A stretch of DNA of 6,019 bases from an uncultured Kiritimatiellota bacterium (GTDB taxonomy: Bacteria > Verrucomicrobiota > Kiritimatiellia > RFP12 > UBA1067), in contig CAKUGW010000148.1 of NCBI GenBank assembly GCA_934654805.1, positions 1 through 6,019 of the forward strand. The letters are read 5' to 3'. Below the pieces are notes generated by a model that did not search any database, was not told the origin of the DNA, and worked only from the letters and a program-made list of their open reading frames with translations. The translations under genes and the position numbers were made by a program. This document shows positions 1 through 6,019 of the stretch, piece after piece (positions within the stretch are counted from its first letter, which is position 1; the number at the start of each line of letters is the position of its first letter).

Positions 1-73
1 GGGAAATCCGCACGTCCGGTTTGATGAGGGGGAAGTCGCATCGGCGAAGCCGAGGCGTGGGTCTCTACTCTAC
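1..73 (+). ncRNA. 3' end of a group II intron: partial domain V and domain VI
   Basis: Bases 1-22 match the 3' half of bacterial group II intron domain V: a GGGAAATCC tip, the AC bulge at 11-12, and the basal strand CCGGTTT. The 5' half, with the catalytic AGC triad, would start about 10 bases left of the window. Bases 23-73 fold as domain VI. TCGGC (41-45) pairs with GCCGA (49-53) across a GAA loop, continued by CGC (37-39) with GCG (55-57). The base of the stem pairs GAGGGG (26-31) with TCTCT (62-66) and C68. This leaves A67 bulged, 7 bases from the end counted inclusively, where the lariat branch point sits in this family. CTCTAC at 68-73 is a typical bacterial intron end (final AY), so the 3' splice site is probably 73/74. 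The intron-encoded reverse transcriptase, if any, lies off the left edge. Whether this copy is active cannot be judged from its 3' end alone. Confidence 0.82.
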
Positions 74-82
74 AAAACGACA

Positions 83-2974
83 ATGCTAAAGGAAAAGCCG
101 GAGGCGGGAACTCCACACACACGGCTTGACGAGGGGAAGGCCGCATCGGCGGCTGCGTCAGGGCGTACGTCTCGACGCGGCTGGCGACGCGGCGGTCAGC
201 TGATCGCGCTCGTCCTGTGTGCGGTCGGATGGACGACGGTCGGTCGGGCCGATCCCGAGGACGTGGTGACGTTCGACACGTCCACGGGCGACATCACCCA
301 TTCGCAGCCGTTCGGCGCCGATGTTCAGAAGATCGTCAAGGACGGCGACGGGACGCTGACGTTGACGGTGGCGTCGCCGGACTTCCCGGCGACGAGTTCG
401 GTCGAGGTCCGCAAGGGGACGTTGAAAATCCAGCACGCCGATGCCCTCGGCCCGTCGCTGGGCGTGACGGGGGCGTTGGCCGCGCCGATTGCCGTCAGGG
501 AGGGGGCGACGCTTTTCCTGAACCTTCCGGCACGCACGAGCGGCGAGAACACCTATCCGCTCTTTGCGAACCATCCGATTGCGGTCGGGGGCGCGGGCGT
601 GGGCGGGAATGGCGCAATCCGCTTTGAGCCGTCGTCGTCCGACAAGGTCTGCGACGGGCTTCTCGGCCCCCTGACGCTGACGTCCGACACGACCCTCGCC
701 AACACGGCGCGCATGGGGTTTGTCCCTTCCCATGACGCGGCGGCGCCAAACGGCACGGCGCCGTTTGACCTGGGCGGGCACACGCTGACCTTGTCCGGAC
801 AGTCCGTCTTCCTGCACAAGATCACCTTGCAGAACGGGAAGGTCCGCGTCAACGCCAGGGCGGAACTGAAGCTGGAGGCGGGCGGAAACGTCCTGGACCC
901 GGACCTGCCGGGCGAGATCCTGCTGAATGGCGGGACGCTCGGCCTCAACAGCGTCCCGACGGCGAACGGTTGGGGGCGAAACTGGAAGATCGTTTTCGAG
1001 CAGCCGTCGACGCTGTCGGCCAACGCCGCGACGCACGGCTTTGCGGGCGACGTCGTGCTGGCGGGAGCGGCGGCAGGCACGCTTGACGTCGCCGCCGGCG
1101 GGCAACTGGCCTTCCTCGGCGGAACGTATGGCGGATGCAAGACGCTTTTCGGAGACGGCTCCGACAAGCCGAGGGCGGGCATGGTCACATTCAGGGAGGC
1201 GACGGTCTCGAATGACGTGATGGTCAGTCGCGGCGTGGGGGCGACGTTCGACGGCGGCAGCCTTGACGTCGGACAGTTCCAGGTCGGGACGGAGGGAACC
1301 TTCAAGAATGGCGCGACGAACGTCTTCTGCGGCGGCGTCCGGGTGAACGTCCGCCCGGAGGGGGGCTATTATTGGAACGTGCAGTCCGTCAATCAGCTCG
1401 GCGCCCTGGTCTTCTCGAACAGCACGGTGTCTGCGGGCGGCTCGACGACGAAGATGATCCGCCTGGCCGTGGACGGCAGCGAGACACGGGGCCTCGTGAA
1501 GATCGAAGAGGGCGCGTCGCTCGACCTTTCCATCGGGAACGTCGCGAACCGCGGTCGCGGGCTGGTCGTCCAGAACGGCGGTGCGGTCACGAACCGCTGC
1601 AGGGCGGAAATCGGCGGCTTCAGCCGCCTGTCCGATCTCACGACGACTTGCAAGGGGCGCGGCCTCTATGCCCTCAACGGCGGCGAATGGTCGTTCGCGC
1701 GCGAATCCCTGTCCCTCGGCGGGTCTCGCGGCGGGCGCGGTTGGCTCGTCCAGACGGGCGGGCGTCTCGTCTACGGGCCGGACAGCCGGCCGTGGCTCAG
1801 CCTTCGGAAGGTCGGCTACGGCGAGTACGCGCTCCTGGGCGGCGCGTTCGTCTGCGAGAGGGAGGACGGCGAGCTGGCCCTGTCGGAACTCGGCAACGAG
1901 GCGGACATCCTTGACGGGACTTCCGTCGGCGTCCTGACGCTGGCCGGGGCGGAGACGTCCTTCCGCACGAAAGGCTGGCTGGCCACGCTCTCGACGAATG
2001 CGTCCGAGATGGTCTTCAACGTGCGCGAGGGCGCGACGCTGTCCGCGCAGGCCCTGAAGTGCCGCACGGCGGAAGGCGCGGCGGCGGACGCCTATCCGGC
2101 GGCGAAGGTGTTCGTGAACCTTGACGGCGGCGTGATCCGTCCGGCGGGCGGCGCCAGCCTGGATGCGGCGTTCTTCATCGGCTCGCGCAAGCCGGATGCC
2201 GTCACGCTCTACGACGGGGGCGTCGTCTTCGACACGGCCGAGCGCCTGGACGCGGGCGGCGCGCCCGTGGACGTCACGCTCGGCGTCGCCCTGAAGAAGG
2301 CGACGGGCAAGGGCCTCGCCACGATTTCCCTGCCGACGGACGAGGCGTTCGCACGTGAGGAGTACCTGACGCCGGCGCGCGTCCATATCGCATCATCCGG
2401 CAGCGGACGGTACGCGACGGCGCTTGCCGTGTTCGACGGCAATGCCATGGCGCTGACGGGCGTCCGCGTCACCTCGCCCGGCTGCGACTATGACGAGGCG
2501 ACGACGACGGTCGAGATCGAGTCGGCGACGAACAACAACGTCCGTTTCGCCTGTGCGTTCACGCTGGCGGCCAACGCCGGGACAGGCGGCGTCACGAAGC
2601 GCGGCGCAGGCCGCTGGACTCTGGACGCGGCGGACGACTTCGGCGGCGACGTGACGGTCGAGGGCGGCGAACTGGCGCTTCCGGGCGACGCCTCGCTCGT
2701 CGGGCGGAAGATCCGCCTCACGTGCGCGGCGCTCTTCGGCGGCGGCGTGCTGGCGTGCGCCGGGACGCTGGACGTCACGGACGCCTTGCTGGAGATCGTC
2801 GATCCCGAGAACCTGCCGAACTACGCCGACCGCCGCCGGGGGCTCTTCCTGTCCGCCGCGAAGCTTGTCGGAAAGCTGTCGCTTGCGGCGGACTACGGGA
2901 AGTTCTCGCTGACGCAATCCGGCGGGCGCTGCCGGTTCGGCTTCGCGCGCGGCATCTCCGTCATCATCCGATAG
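83..2974 (+). CDS. Exported beta-solenoid surface protein with autotransporter-associated strand repeats
   Basis: This 963-residue protein has no recognisable enzyme motif. A signal peptide is clear at about residues 31-56: an RRGWRR basic stretch, the hydrophobic core LIALVLCAVGW, and a GRA cleavage site before DPED. Residues 81-123 match the autotransporter-associated beta-strand repeat (KDGDGTLTLTV, then VRKGTL). A second clear unit lies near residues 837-873 (TKRGAGRWTLDAADDF, then VEGGELALPG). The stretch between is rich in Gly, Asn, Asp, Val and Thr with many NGG or DGG turns, as in right-handed beta-helices. The C-terminus (ending GISVIIR) has no autotransporter barrel, PEP-CTERM or LPXTG signal, so the export route past the inner membrane and any anchoring are unknown. 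Start choice is uncertain. ATG 83 is the only in-frame ATG before the signal peptide, but it lacks a good Shine-Dalgarno sequence, and codons 5-33 are translated intron domain V-VI sequence. The frame is also open leftwards to base 2. A role in holding or binding glycans beside the downstream hydrolases is inferred from context only. Confidence 0.85.
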   Translation: MLKEKPEAGTPHTRLDEGKAASAAASGRTSRRGWRRGGQLIALVLCAVGWTTVGRADPEDVVTFDTSTGDITHSQPFGADVQKIVKDGDGTLTLTVASPDFPATSSVEVRKGTLKIQHADALGPSLGVTGALAAPIAVREGATLFLNLPARTSGENTYPLFANHPIAVGGAGVGGNGAIRFEPSSSDKVCDGLLGPLTLTSDTTLANTARMGFVPSHDAAAPNGTAPFDLGGHTLTLSGQSVFLHKITLQNGKVRVNARAELKLEAGGNVLDPDLPGEILLNGGTLGLNSVPTANGWGRNWKIVFEQPSTLSANAATHGFAGDVVLAGAAAGTLDVAAGGQLAFLGGTYGGCKTLFGDGSDKPRAGMVTFREATVSNDVMVSRGVGATFDGGSLDVGQFQVGTEGTFKNGATNVFCGGVRVNVRPEGGYYWNVQSVNQLGALVFSNSTVSAGGSTTKMIRLAVDGSETRGLVKIEEGASLDLSIGNVANRGRGLVVQNGGAVTNRCRAEIGGFSRLSDLTTTCKGRGLYALNGGEWSFARESLSLGGSRGGRGWLVQTGGRLVYGPDSRPWLSLRKVGYGEYALLGGAFVCEREDGELALSELGNEADILDGTSVGVLTLAGAETSFRTKGWLATLSTNASEMVFNVREGATLSAQALKCRTAEGAAADAYPAAKVFVNLDGGVIRPAGGASLDAAFFIGSRKPDAVTLYDGGVVFDTAERLDAGGAPVDVTLGVALKKATGKGLATISLPTDEAFAREEYLTPARVHIASSGSGRYATALAVFDGNAMALTGVRVTSPGCDYDEATTTVEIESATNNNVRFACAFTLAANAGTGGVTKRGAGRWTLDAADDFGGDVTVEGGELALPGDASLVGRKIRLTCAALFGGGVLACAGTLDVTDALLEIVDPENLPNYADRRRGLFLSAAKLVGKLSLAADYGKFSLTQSGGRCRFGFARGISVIIR
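95..181 (+). repeat. Second, degenerate group II intron domain V-VI copy inside the gene start
   Basis: This is a diverged copy of bases 1-73 offset by 105 bases. The first 45 aligned bases (2-46 against 107-151) share 35 identities. The copy then gains 3 bases, so its end is offset by 108. Unlike the first copy it is complete on the left. AAGCCG (95-100) pairs perfectly with CGGCTT (122-127), enclosing about 21 bases, which gives the 33-34 nt size of domain V and keeps the AGC triad (96-98) and the AC bulge region. The helix just above the base (GAG against ACA) and one pair in the tip (C105-A117) are lost, so catalytic competence is doubtful. In the domain VI part GAGGGG (131-136) faces TCTC (170-173), and A175 occupies the branch-point position with one new mismatch beside it (A132-G174). 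The homologous 3' end is at 181, ending GGC instead of AY. It may be a relic of an earlier insertion or an alternative 3' splice site. Confidence 0.66.
1553..1849 (+). repeat. Tandem GRG-x5-GG beta-helix coil motifs within the surface protein
   Basis: Four related protein segments follow each other at irregular spacing: GRGLVVQNGG (residues 491-500), GRGLYALNGG (525-534), GRGWLVQTGG (551-560) and the weaker GEYALLGGAF (580-589). The steps are 34, 26 and 29 residues, about the length of one or two solenoid turns. Each unit has the pattern small-polar, hydrophobic strand, then an N/T/L-GG turn. This supports a stacked beta-helix in the middle of the protein and suggests internal duplication. 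DNA similarity between units is too low to call a recent tandem repeat. Confidence 0.6.
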
Positions 2975-2977
2975 GCC

Positions 2978-2985
2978 AAAGGAGG
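2978..2985 (+). promoter_or_regulatory. Strong ribosome binding site of the second gene
   Basis: AAAGGAGG lies 7 bases before ATG 2993, a near-perfect Shine-Dalgarno sequence at ideal spacing. It fixes the start of the second gene. It also shows that this genome uses Shine-Dalgarno initiation, which makes the absence of such a site before ATG 83 meaningful. Confidence 0.9.
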
Positions 2986-2992
2986 AAAGAGA

Positions 2993-5557
2993 ATGTTTCG
3001 CCGCTGGATTCTCCTTTCGCTGCTGTGTGCCGCCTGCACACCGATGGGTTCCGCCGCGCGCGACCCGTCCGTGGCGCGGCCAGCCGGTCTGCCCGATGGC
3101 GAATGGCGCACGTGGCGGATCGAGGCGAAGAATGCGGACGTCCGCTTTGCGGGGGCGTTCGCGGGCCGGGCGCGGACTTGGCGCGTCACGTTCGCCGGGT
3201 CGGAAAAGGCCCCGCAGGGCGGGCGCGTCGTGCTGGCCGAGCAGTCCCTGCGCCTCATGCTGGGATCGTGGATTCCGCCGTATGTCGGTCTCCGGGCGAA
3301 GCGCGTCGCCTTCTCGGTCTACCCGCTCGTGCGGAAGGGATGCGTCCCGCAGTTCCGCTACCAGACGAGTCCGCTCTCGCGCCGCGACTGGAAGGCAGAG
3401 GACGCCCAGTGGGCGTCCCTGCCGGAAGGCCGCTGGACGGACTTCGTCTACGACGTCACGCTTGGGCAGGGCCAGCGGCTGGACGAGCTCGCGTTTGTCC
3501 TTCCGGGCGGAAAGGGTGCGGCCTGCGAGTTCCTGTTCGCGGACGTGCGCGTCGAGATGGACGGCGGCGACGTCTATGAGGTCCTCAATCCGGAGGCGCC
3601 CAGCTACCGGACGGGCCTGAAGAAGCCTCTGCGGAACGCGGCGCTCCGTCGGCTGCCGACACGCCCCAAGATCCAGTTCGGGGTGGGGACGGCCTGGTAT
3701 GCCGCCCGCCGGGATGACATGTCGGCGATCGGTGCCTACATGGCGCGCTACCTTCCCGAATACGACATCGTCTTCTCGCTCGACGGTACGCCGGAGCCGT
3801 CGTTCGCCTTCCTGATGGCGAACGCGCCCAAGAACATCTTCTTCCAGTTCCAGAAGGGGCAGCACGACCTGCGGTACGCGCGGCTCGCGGACGCGCTCGT
3901 CAAGAACCGGAAAGGCGAGATGCAGCCGTTCAGGCTGAACTCCTGCAACGCGACGCATCCGCTCCTCCGGGACGCCTACGAGGACCAGGTCGCCTATGCG
4001 GGCTCGCTCGGGATCAACAGCGTCCAGCAGTTCGACTACGTCTGGTTCTACCCGAACGGGCCCTGGGGGTTCGACGAGGCGACGACCGCCCGCTTCCGCG
4101 AGGATCTCGCGGAGACGGACGAGGGGCTGCGCCTGGGCCCGAGCCGCACGGAAGCCGCGAAGACCGTCCGATTCTGGGACTATTTCGCAGACTACAACGG
4201 GCATCGCCTTTCGCCGTCGGACTGCGGGCTTTCGGACTGGCGCGACTTCGTCCCGAAGTACGGGACAAGGGAGGAGAAATGGCTGTACTACACGCTCGTC
4301 TCCTACGAATGGCTGAAGCTCGCGCAGAATTTCGGCGCCTGGACGCGGAAGCACTGCTACGGCACGGGGTACGAGTTCCTGCTGAACCCGGAGGGACCCG
4401 AGACGGGAAACGACCATGTCTATGTGCAGCGCCTGGCGGATGTCGCCATGATCTCGCCCGAGTACTTCACCTCGACGCCCAAGCGGATCGACCTGATGGT
4501 GCGTGGCGTTGGGCGCTATCTCCGCGAGGCGAAGCGCTACGGCAAGCCGTTTGGAATCACGGTCGAGACGTCGTCGGGCGGCGGCGGCACGCAGGCCTAC
4601 TGGTCTCCCAAGGTCGGCTATGCGATCTCCTATTTCCTGTCGGCGCTGGGACATGACGGATTCGAGTATGACCACCTGACGAGCTTCGAGCGCCCCTTTG
4701 CGACCTACGTTGACGGGAAGCATCCCGGGCCCTGGAAGGTCTGGGCGCTGGGACTTGCGGATGCGCGCGGCTACCGCCAGGCCAAGCGCGATGGCGCCGA
4801 GCGACGAAAGCCGTCGGGCGTCTGGCACCTGACGGAGCGGAGCGTCGGGCGCTATGGGCGGCCAAGCTTCGCGTACGGCACGGATCCGAACGGAATCGTG
4901 GAGGATTTCCGCATGGAGCTGTGCGCGAACGGAATCGACTACGAGATGACCGACCCGCAGGAGCTGCCGGACATCCTGCCGCAGGCCAAGGTCATCTTCG
5001 TCGCGCCGTGCGTGACGCGGCGCGACACGCGGGACCTCCTGAAGGCCTGGGCGCAGGCGGACCCATCCCGTGCGCTCGTCACCGCGCGCGGCACGGTCGC
5101 GGCGGTCGCGGCGCGCCTGTCCCTGCCGCGTGTTCAGCGTCCCGTCGCGGGGCGGGATGCCGCCACGGTGGCGACATTCGTCGCGCGGGAGGGGGAGGTC
5201 GCCCTGCTCGTCAACCGGGCGGCGGCCGAGACGGCGAAGATCGGCGACTGGGAGAGGAAGACGCAGGCGGTCTACCAAAAGGAAACGTGGTCGCCCGACG
5301 GGCTGCTCTATCGGGACGCATATCCGGGGGCGGATGTCGCGACGGAGGTCTTCGTCCGGGAACCGGGCGTGTATAGGATCTACCGCTTTGTCGCCGACAG
5401 CGAGACGACGGCGGCCGCGCGCGAGGGCGGTCTGACGTTGGCTCTGGGAGAAGACTTTGCGGACGTGTTCTACTATGGAAAGGACACGCCCGCGTTCCGC
5501 GCGTTCCTTGAAGAGGTGAAGCGCGAGCGCGCCGTGACGGCGGAGTTCTTCAGGTAA
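2993..5557 (+). CDS. Secreted clan GH-A-like (GH42-type architecture) glycoside hydrolase candidate
   Basis: This 854-residue exported protein starts at an ATG with a strong ribosome binding site, 18 bases after the preceding stop, so the two are probably co-transcribed. The N-terminus (MFRRWILLSLLCAAC) is a signal peptide. Cys15 has an atypical lipobox (CAAC), so a lipoprotein is possible but not supported; cleavage near SAA (20-22) is the alternative. Residues of about 35-200 look like a beta-sandwich, perhaps carbohydrate-binding. From about 225 (PKIQFGVGTAWY) to 600 the pattern of strands and helices suggests a TIM barrel. Residues 347-370 (WFYPNGPWGFDE, then FRED) resemble the region after strand 4 in GH42-type enzymes. 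Glu525 in VETSSGGGG is a candidate nucleophile. The usual Asn-Glu acid/base pair is not evident. Residues of about 610-720 (DPNGIVEDFRMELCANGIDYEM, split here as DPNGIVEDF and ANGIDYEM) resemble the class I glutamine amidotransferase-like fold that follows the barrel in GH42. A small beta-domain closes the protein. Family, substrate and even activity are inferences from architecture; a new or inactive family member is possible. Confidence 0.82.
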   Translation: MFRRWILLSLLCAACTPMGSAARDPSVARPAGLPDGEWRTWRIEAKNADVRFAGAFAGRARTWRVTFAGSEKAPQGGRVVLAEQSLRLMLGSWIPPYVGLRAKRVAFSVYPLVRKGCVPQFRYQTSPLSRRDWKAEDAQWASLPEGRWTDFVYDVTLGQGQRLDELAFVLPGGKGAACEFLFADVRVEMDGGDVYEVLNPEAPSYRTGLKKPLRNAALRRLPTRPKIQFGVGTAWYAARRDDMSAIGAYMARYLPEYDIVFSLDGTPEPSFAFLMANAPKNIFFQFQKGQHDLRYARLADALVKNRKGEMQPFRLNSCNATHPLLRDAYEDQVAYAGSLGINSVQQFDYVWFYPNGPWGFDEATTARFREDLAETDEGLRLGPSRTEAAKTVRFWDYFADYNGHRLSPSDCGLSDWRDFVPKYGTREEKWLYYTLVSYEWLKLAQNFGAWTRKHCYGTGYEFLLNPEGPETGNDHVYVQRLADVAMISPEYFTSTPKRIDLMVRGVGRYLREAKRYGKPFGITVETSSGGGGTQAYWSPKVGYAISYFLSALGHDGFEYDHLTSFERPFATYVDGKHPGPWKVWALGLADARGYRQAKRDGAERRKPSGVWHLTERSVGRYGRPSFAYGTDPNGIVEDFRMELCANGIDYEMTDPQELPDILPQAKVIFVAPCVTRRDTRDLLKAWAQADPSRALVTARGTVAAVAARLSLPRVQRPVAGRDAATVATFVAREGEVALLVNRAAAETAKIGDWERKTQAVYQKETWSPDGLLYRDAYPGADVATEVFVREPGVYRIYRFVADSETTAAAREGGLTLALGEDFADVFYYGKDTPAFRAFLEEVKRERAVTAEFFR

Positions 5558-5608
5558 GGCAGGGGCAAGAAGGGTCTTTTGCTGGCCATTGGTGAAACAG
5601 GAAAACAG

Positions 5609-5617
5609 AAAGGAAAG
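5609..5617 (+). promoter_or_regulatory. Ribosome binding site of the GH92 gene
   Basis: AAAGGAAAG ends 4 bases before ATG 5622, with its GGA core about 7 bases from the start. This favours ATG 5622 over the second in-frame ATG at 5628. The 64-base gap 5558-5621 otherwise holds only a purine-rich stretch. No hairpin followed by a T-run was found, so transcription from the upstream gene probably continues through it. Confidence 0.75.
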
Positions 5618-5621
5618 AAAG

Positions 5622-6019
5622 ATGAAGATGAAATCTGAGTTCAGGGCATTGTGCGTCACCGCCGCGTGCGTGGCCCTTGCGGCGCGGGCGGCGGAGGACC
5701 TCGCGTCCTACGTCGATCCGTTCACGGGCACGGCGGGGACGGGGCACACGCACCCGTCGGCCTGCGTGCCGTTCGGCATGGTGCAGGCCGGGCCCGACAC
5801 GGGCGGCGGCAGGAACGCCGACTGGGCGTACTGCTCCGGCTACCAGTACCGCGACACGTCCGTCCTCGGCTACTCGCAGACGCACCTCTCGGGGACGGGC
5901 TGCCCCGACTACAACGACGTCCAGCTCCTGCCGTTCGCGGGCGAGCTTGGCGAACTCCCGGCGCGGCGCGCGATCGACAAGGCGACCGAGCGGGCGGAGC
6001 CGGGCTATTACGCGGTCGT
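5622..6019 (+). CDS. GH92 family exo-alpha-mannosidase, N-terminal part (cut by window edge)
   Basis: 132 full codons are present and the frame is open at the right edge; GH92 enzymes are usually about 700-800 residues, so most of the gene is outside. The signal peptide is residues 1 to about 24 (basic MKMKSEFR, core ALCVTAACVALAA, cleavage near ARAA before ED), so the enzyme is exported. The mature N-terminus follows the GH92 signature closely: YVDPFTGTAGTGHTHPSA (30-47), VPFGMVQAGPDT (49-60), WAYCSGYQY (68-76) and the diagnostic THLSGTGCPDYNDVQLLPF (87-105). These belong to the N-terminal beta-sandwich domain. The catalytic domain with its acidic residues is not in view. GH92 members are calcium-dependent inverting alpha-mannosidases that remove terminal alpha-1,2-, 1,3-, 1,4- or 1,6-linked mannose from N-glycans or yeast mannan; linkage specificity cannot be read from this part. 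It lies 64 bases after the preceding hydrolase gene, with its own ribosome binding site and no terminator between. Confidence 0.95.
   Translation, partial: MKMKSEFRALCVTAACVALAARAAEDLASYVDPFTGTAGTGHTHPSACVPFGMVQAGPDTGGGRNADWAYCSGYQYRDTSVLGYSQTHLSGTGCPDYNDVQLLPFAGELGELPARRAIDKATERAEPGYYAV

Noticed and set aside
21..132. TTGATG (21-26) and TTGACG (127-132) as promoter -35 boxes
   Set aside because: Both are the conserved junction between domains V and VI in the two intron copies, and no -10-like AT-rich box lies 16-18 bases downstream of either.
158..2386. 742-codon open frame on the minus strand opposite the surface-protein gene
   Set aside because: The translation is very rich in Arg, Ala and Asp and has no domain pattern or signal. 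It mirrors a GC-rich gene with strong codon bias, while the + strand frame has a signal peptide and clear repeat motifs.
2993..3037. Lipoprotein signal in the second gene
   Set aside because: Cys15 is preceded by CAA rather than the usual Leu/Val/Ile-x-Gly/Ala lipobox, so an ordinary signal peptide is equally likely.
2722..3579. 285-codon + strand frame bridging the first and second genes
   Set aside because: It overlaps both genes out of frame, is Arg- and Gly-rich without motifs, and would ignore the strong ribosome binding site at 2978-2985.
5558..5621. Transcription terminator between the second and third genes
   Set aside because: Only short, weak pairings are possible and the single T-run (TCTTTT) is not preceded by a stable hairpin.
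2393..5659. 1088-codon open frame on the minus strand opposite the second gene
   Set aside because: It spans the intergenic gap and parts of two well-supported + strand genes. Its composition is Arg-rich and featureless and its start overlaps the GH92 ribosome binding site, so it is a shadow of high GC content.

Overview
The window is a GC-rich bacterial segment with three genes, all on the + strand and reading as one unit. All three products carry export signals. They are a large surface or secreted beta-solenoid protein with autotransporter-associated strand repeats (83-2974), a secreted clan GH-A-like glycoside hydrolase candidate (2993-5557), and the first 132 codons of a GH92 exo-alpha-mannosidase (5622 to the right edge). 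This mix, together with the composition, suggests a polysaccharide-degrading member of the Planctomycetota-Verrucomicrobiota group, perhaps Kiritimatiellota or Lentisphaerota. That assignment is an inference from style, not from a phylogenetic marker.

Left edge (1-181): the window opens inside a group II intron RNA. Bases 1-22 are the 3' half of domain V, and bases 23-73 fold as domain VI with a bulged branch-point-like A67 and a CTAC 3' end. A second, more degenerate domain V-VI follows, offset by 105 bases, at about 95-181. It lies inside the start of the first gene, directly ahead of the signal-peptide codons. This tandem pair of intron 3' ends in front of a surface-protein exon is the most unusual feature here. 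It resembles the arrangement known to give alternative splicing of a surface-layer protein gene in Clostridium tetani.

Centre and right: the first and second genes are 18 bases apart and the second has a strong Shine-Dalgarno sequence. The second and third are 64 bases apart with no convincing terminator between them. A likely reading is a small glycan-foraging operon, in which a surface or secreted beta-solenoid accompanies two exported enzymes. GH92 points to alpha-mannosides such as N-glycan or yeast mannan. The substrate of the middle enzyme is not readable from sequence. No tRNA, rRNA, CRISPR array or insertion sequence was seen. The intron-encoded protein and the bulk of the intron, if present, lie to the left of the window.
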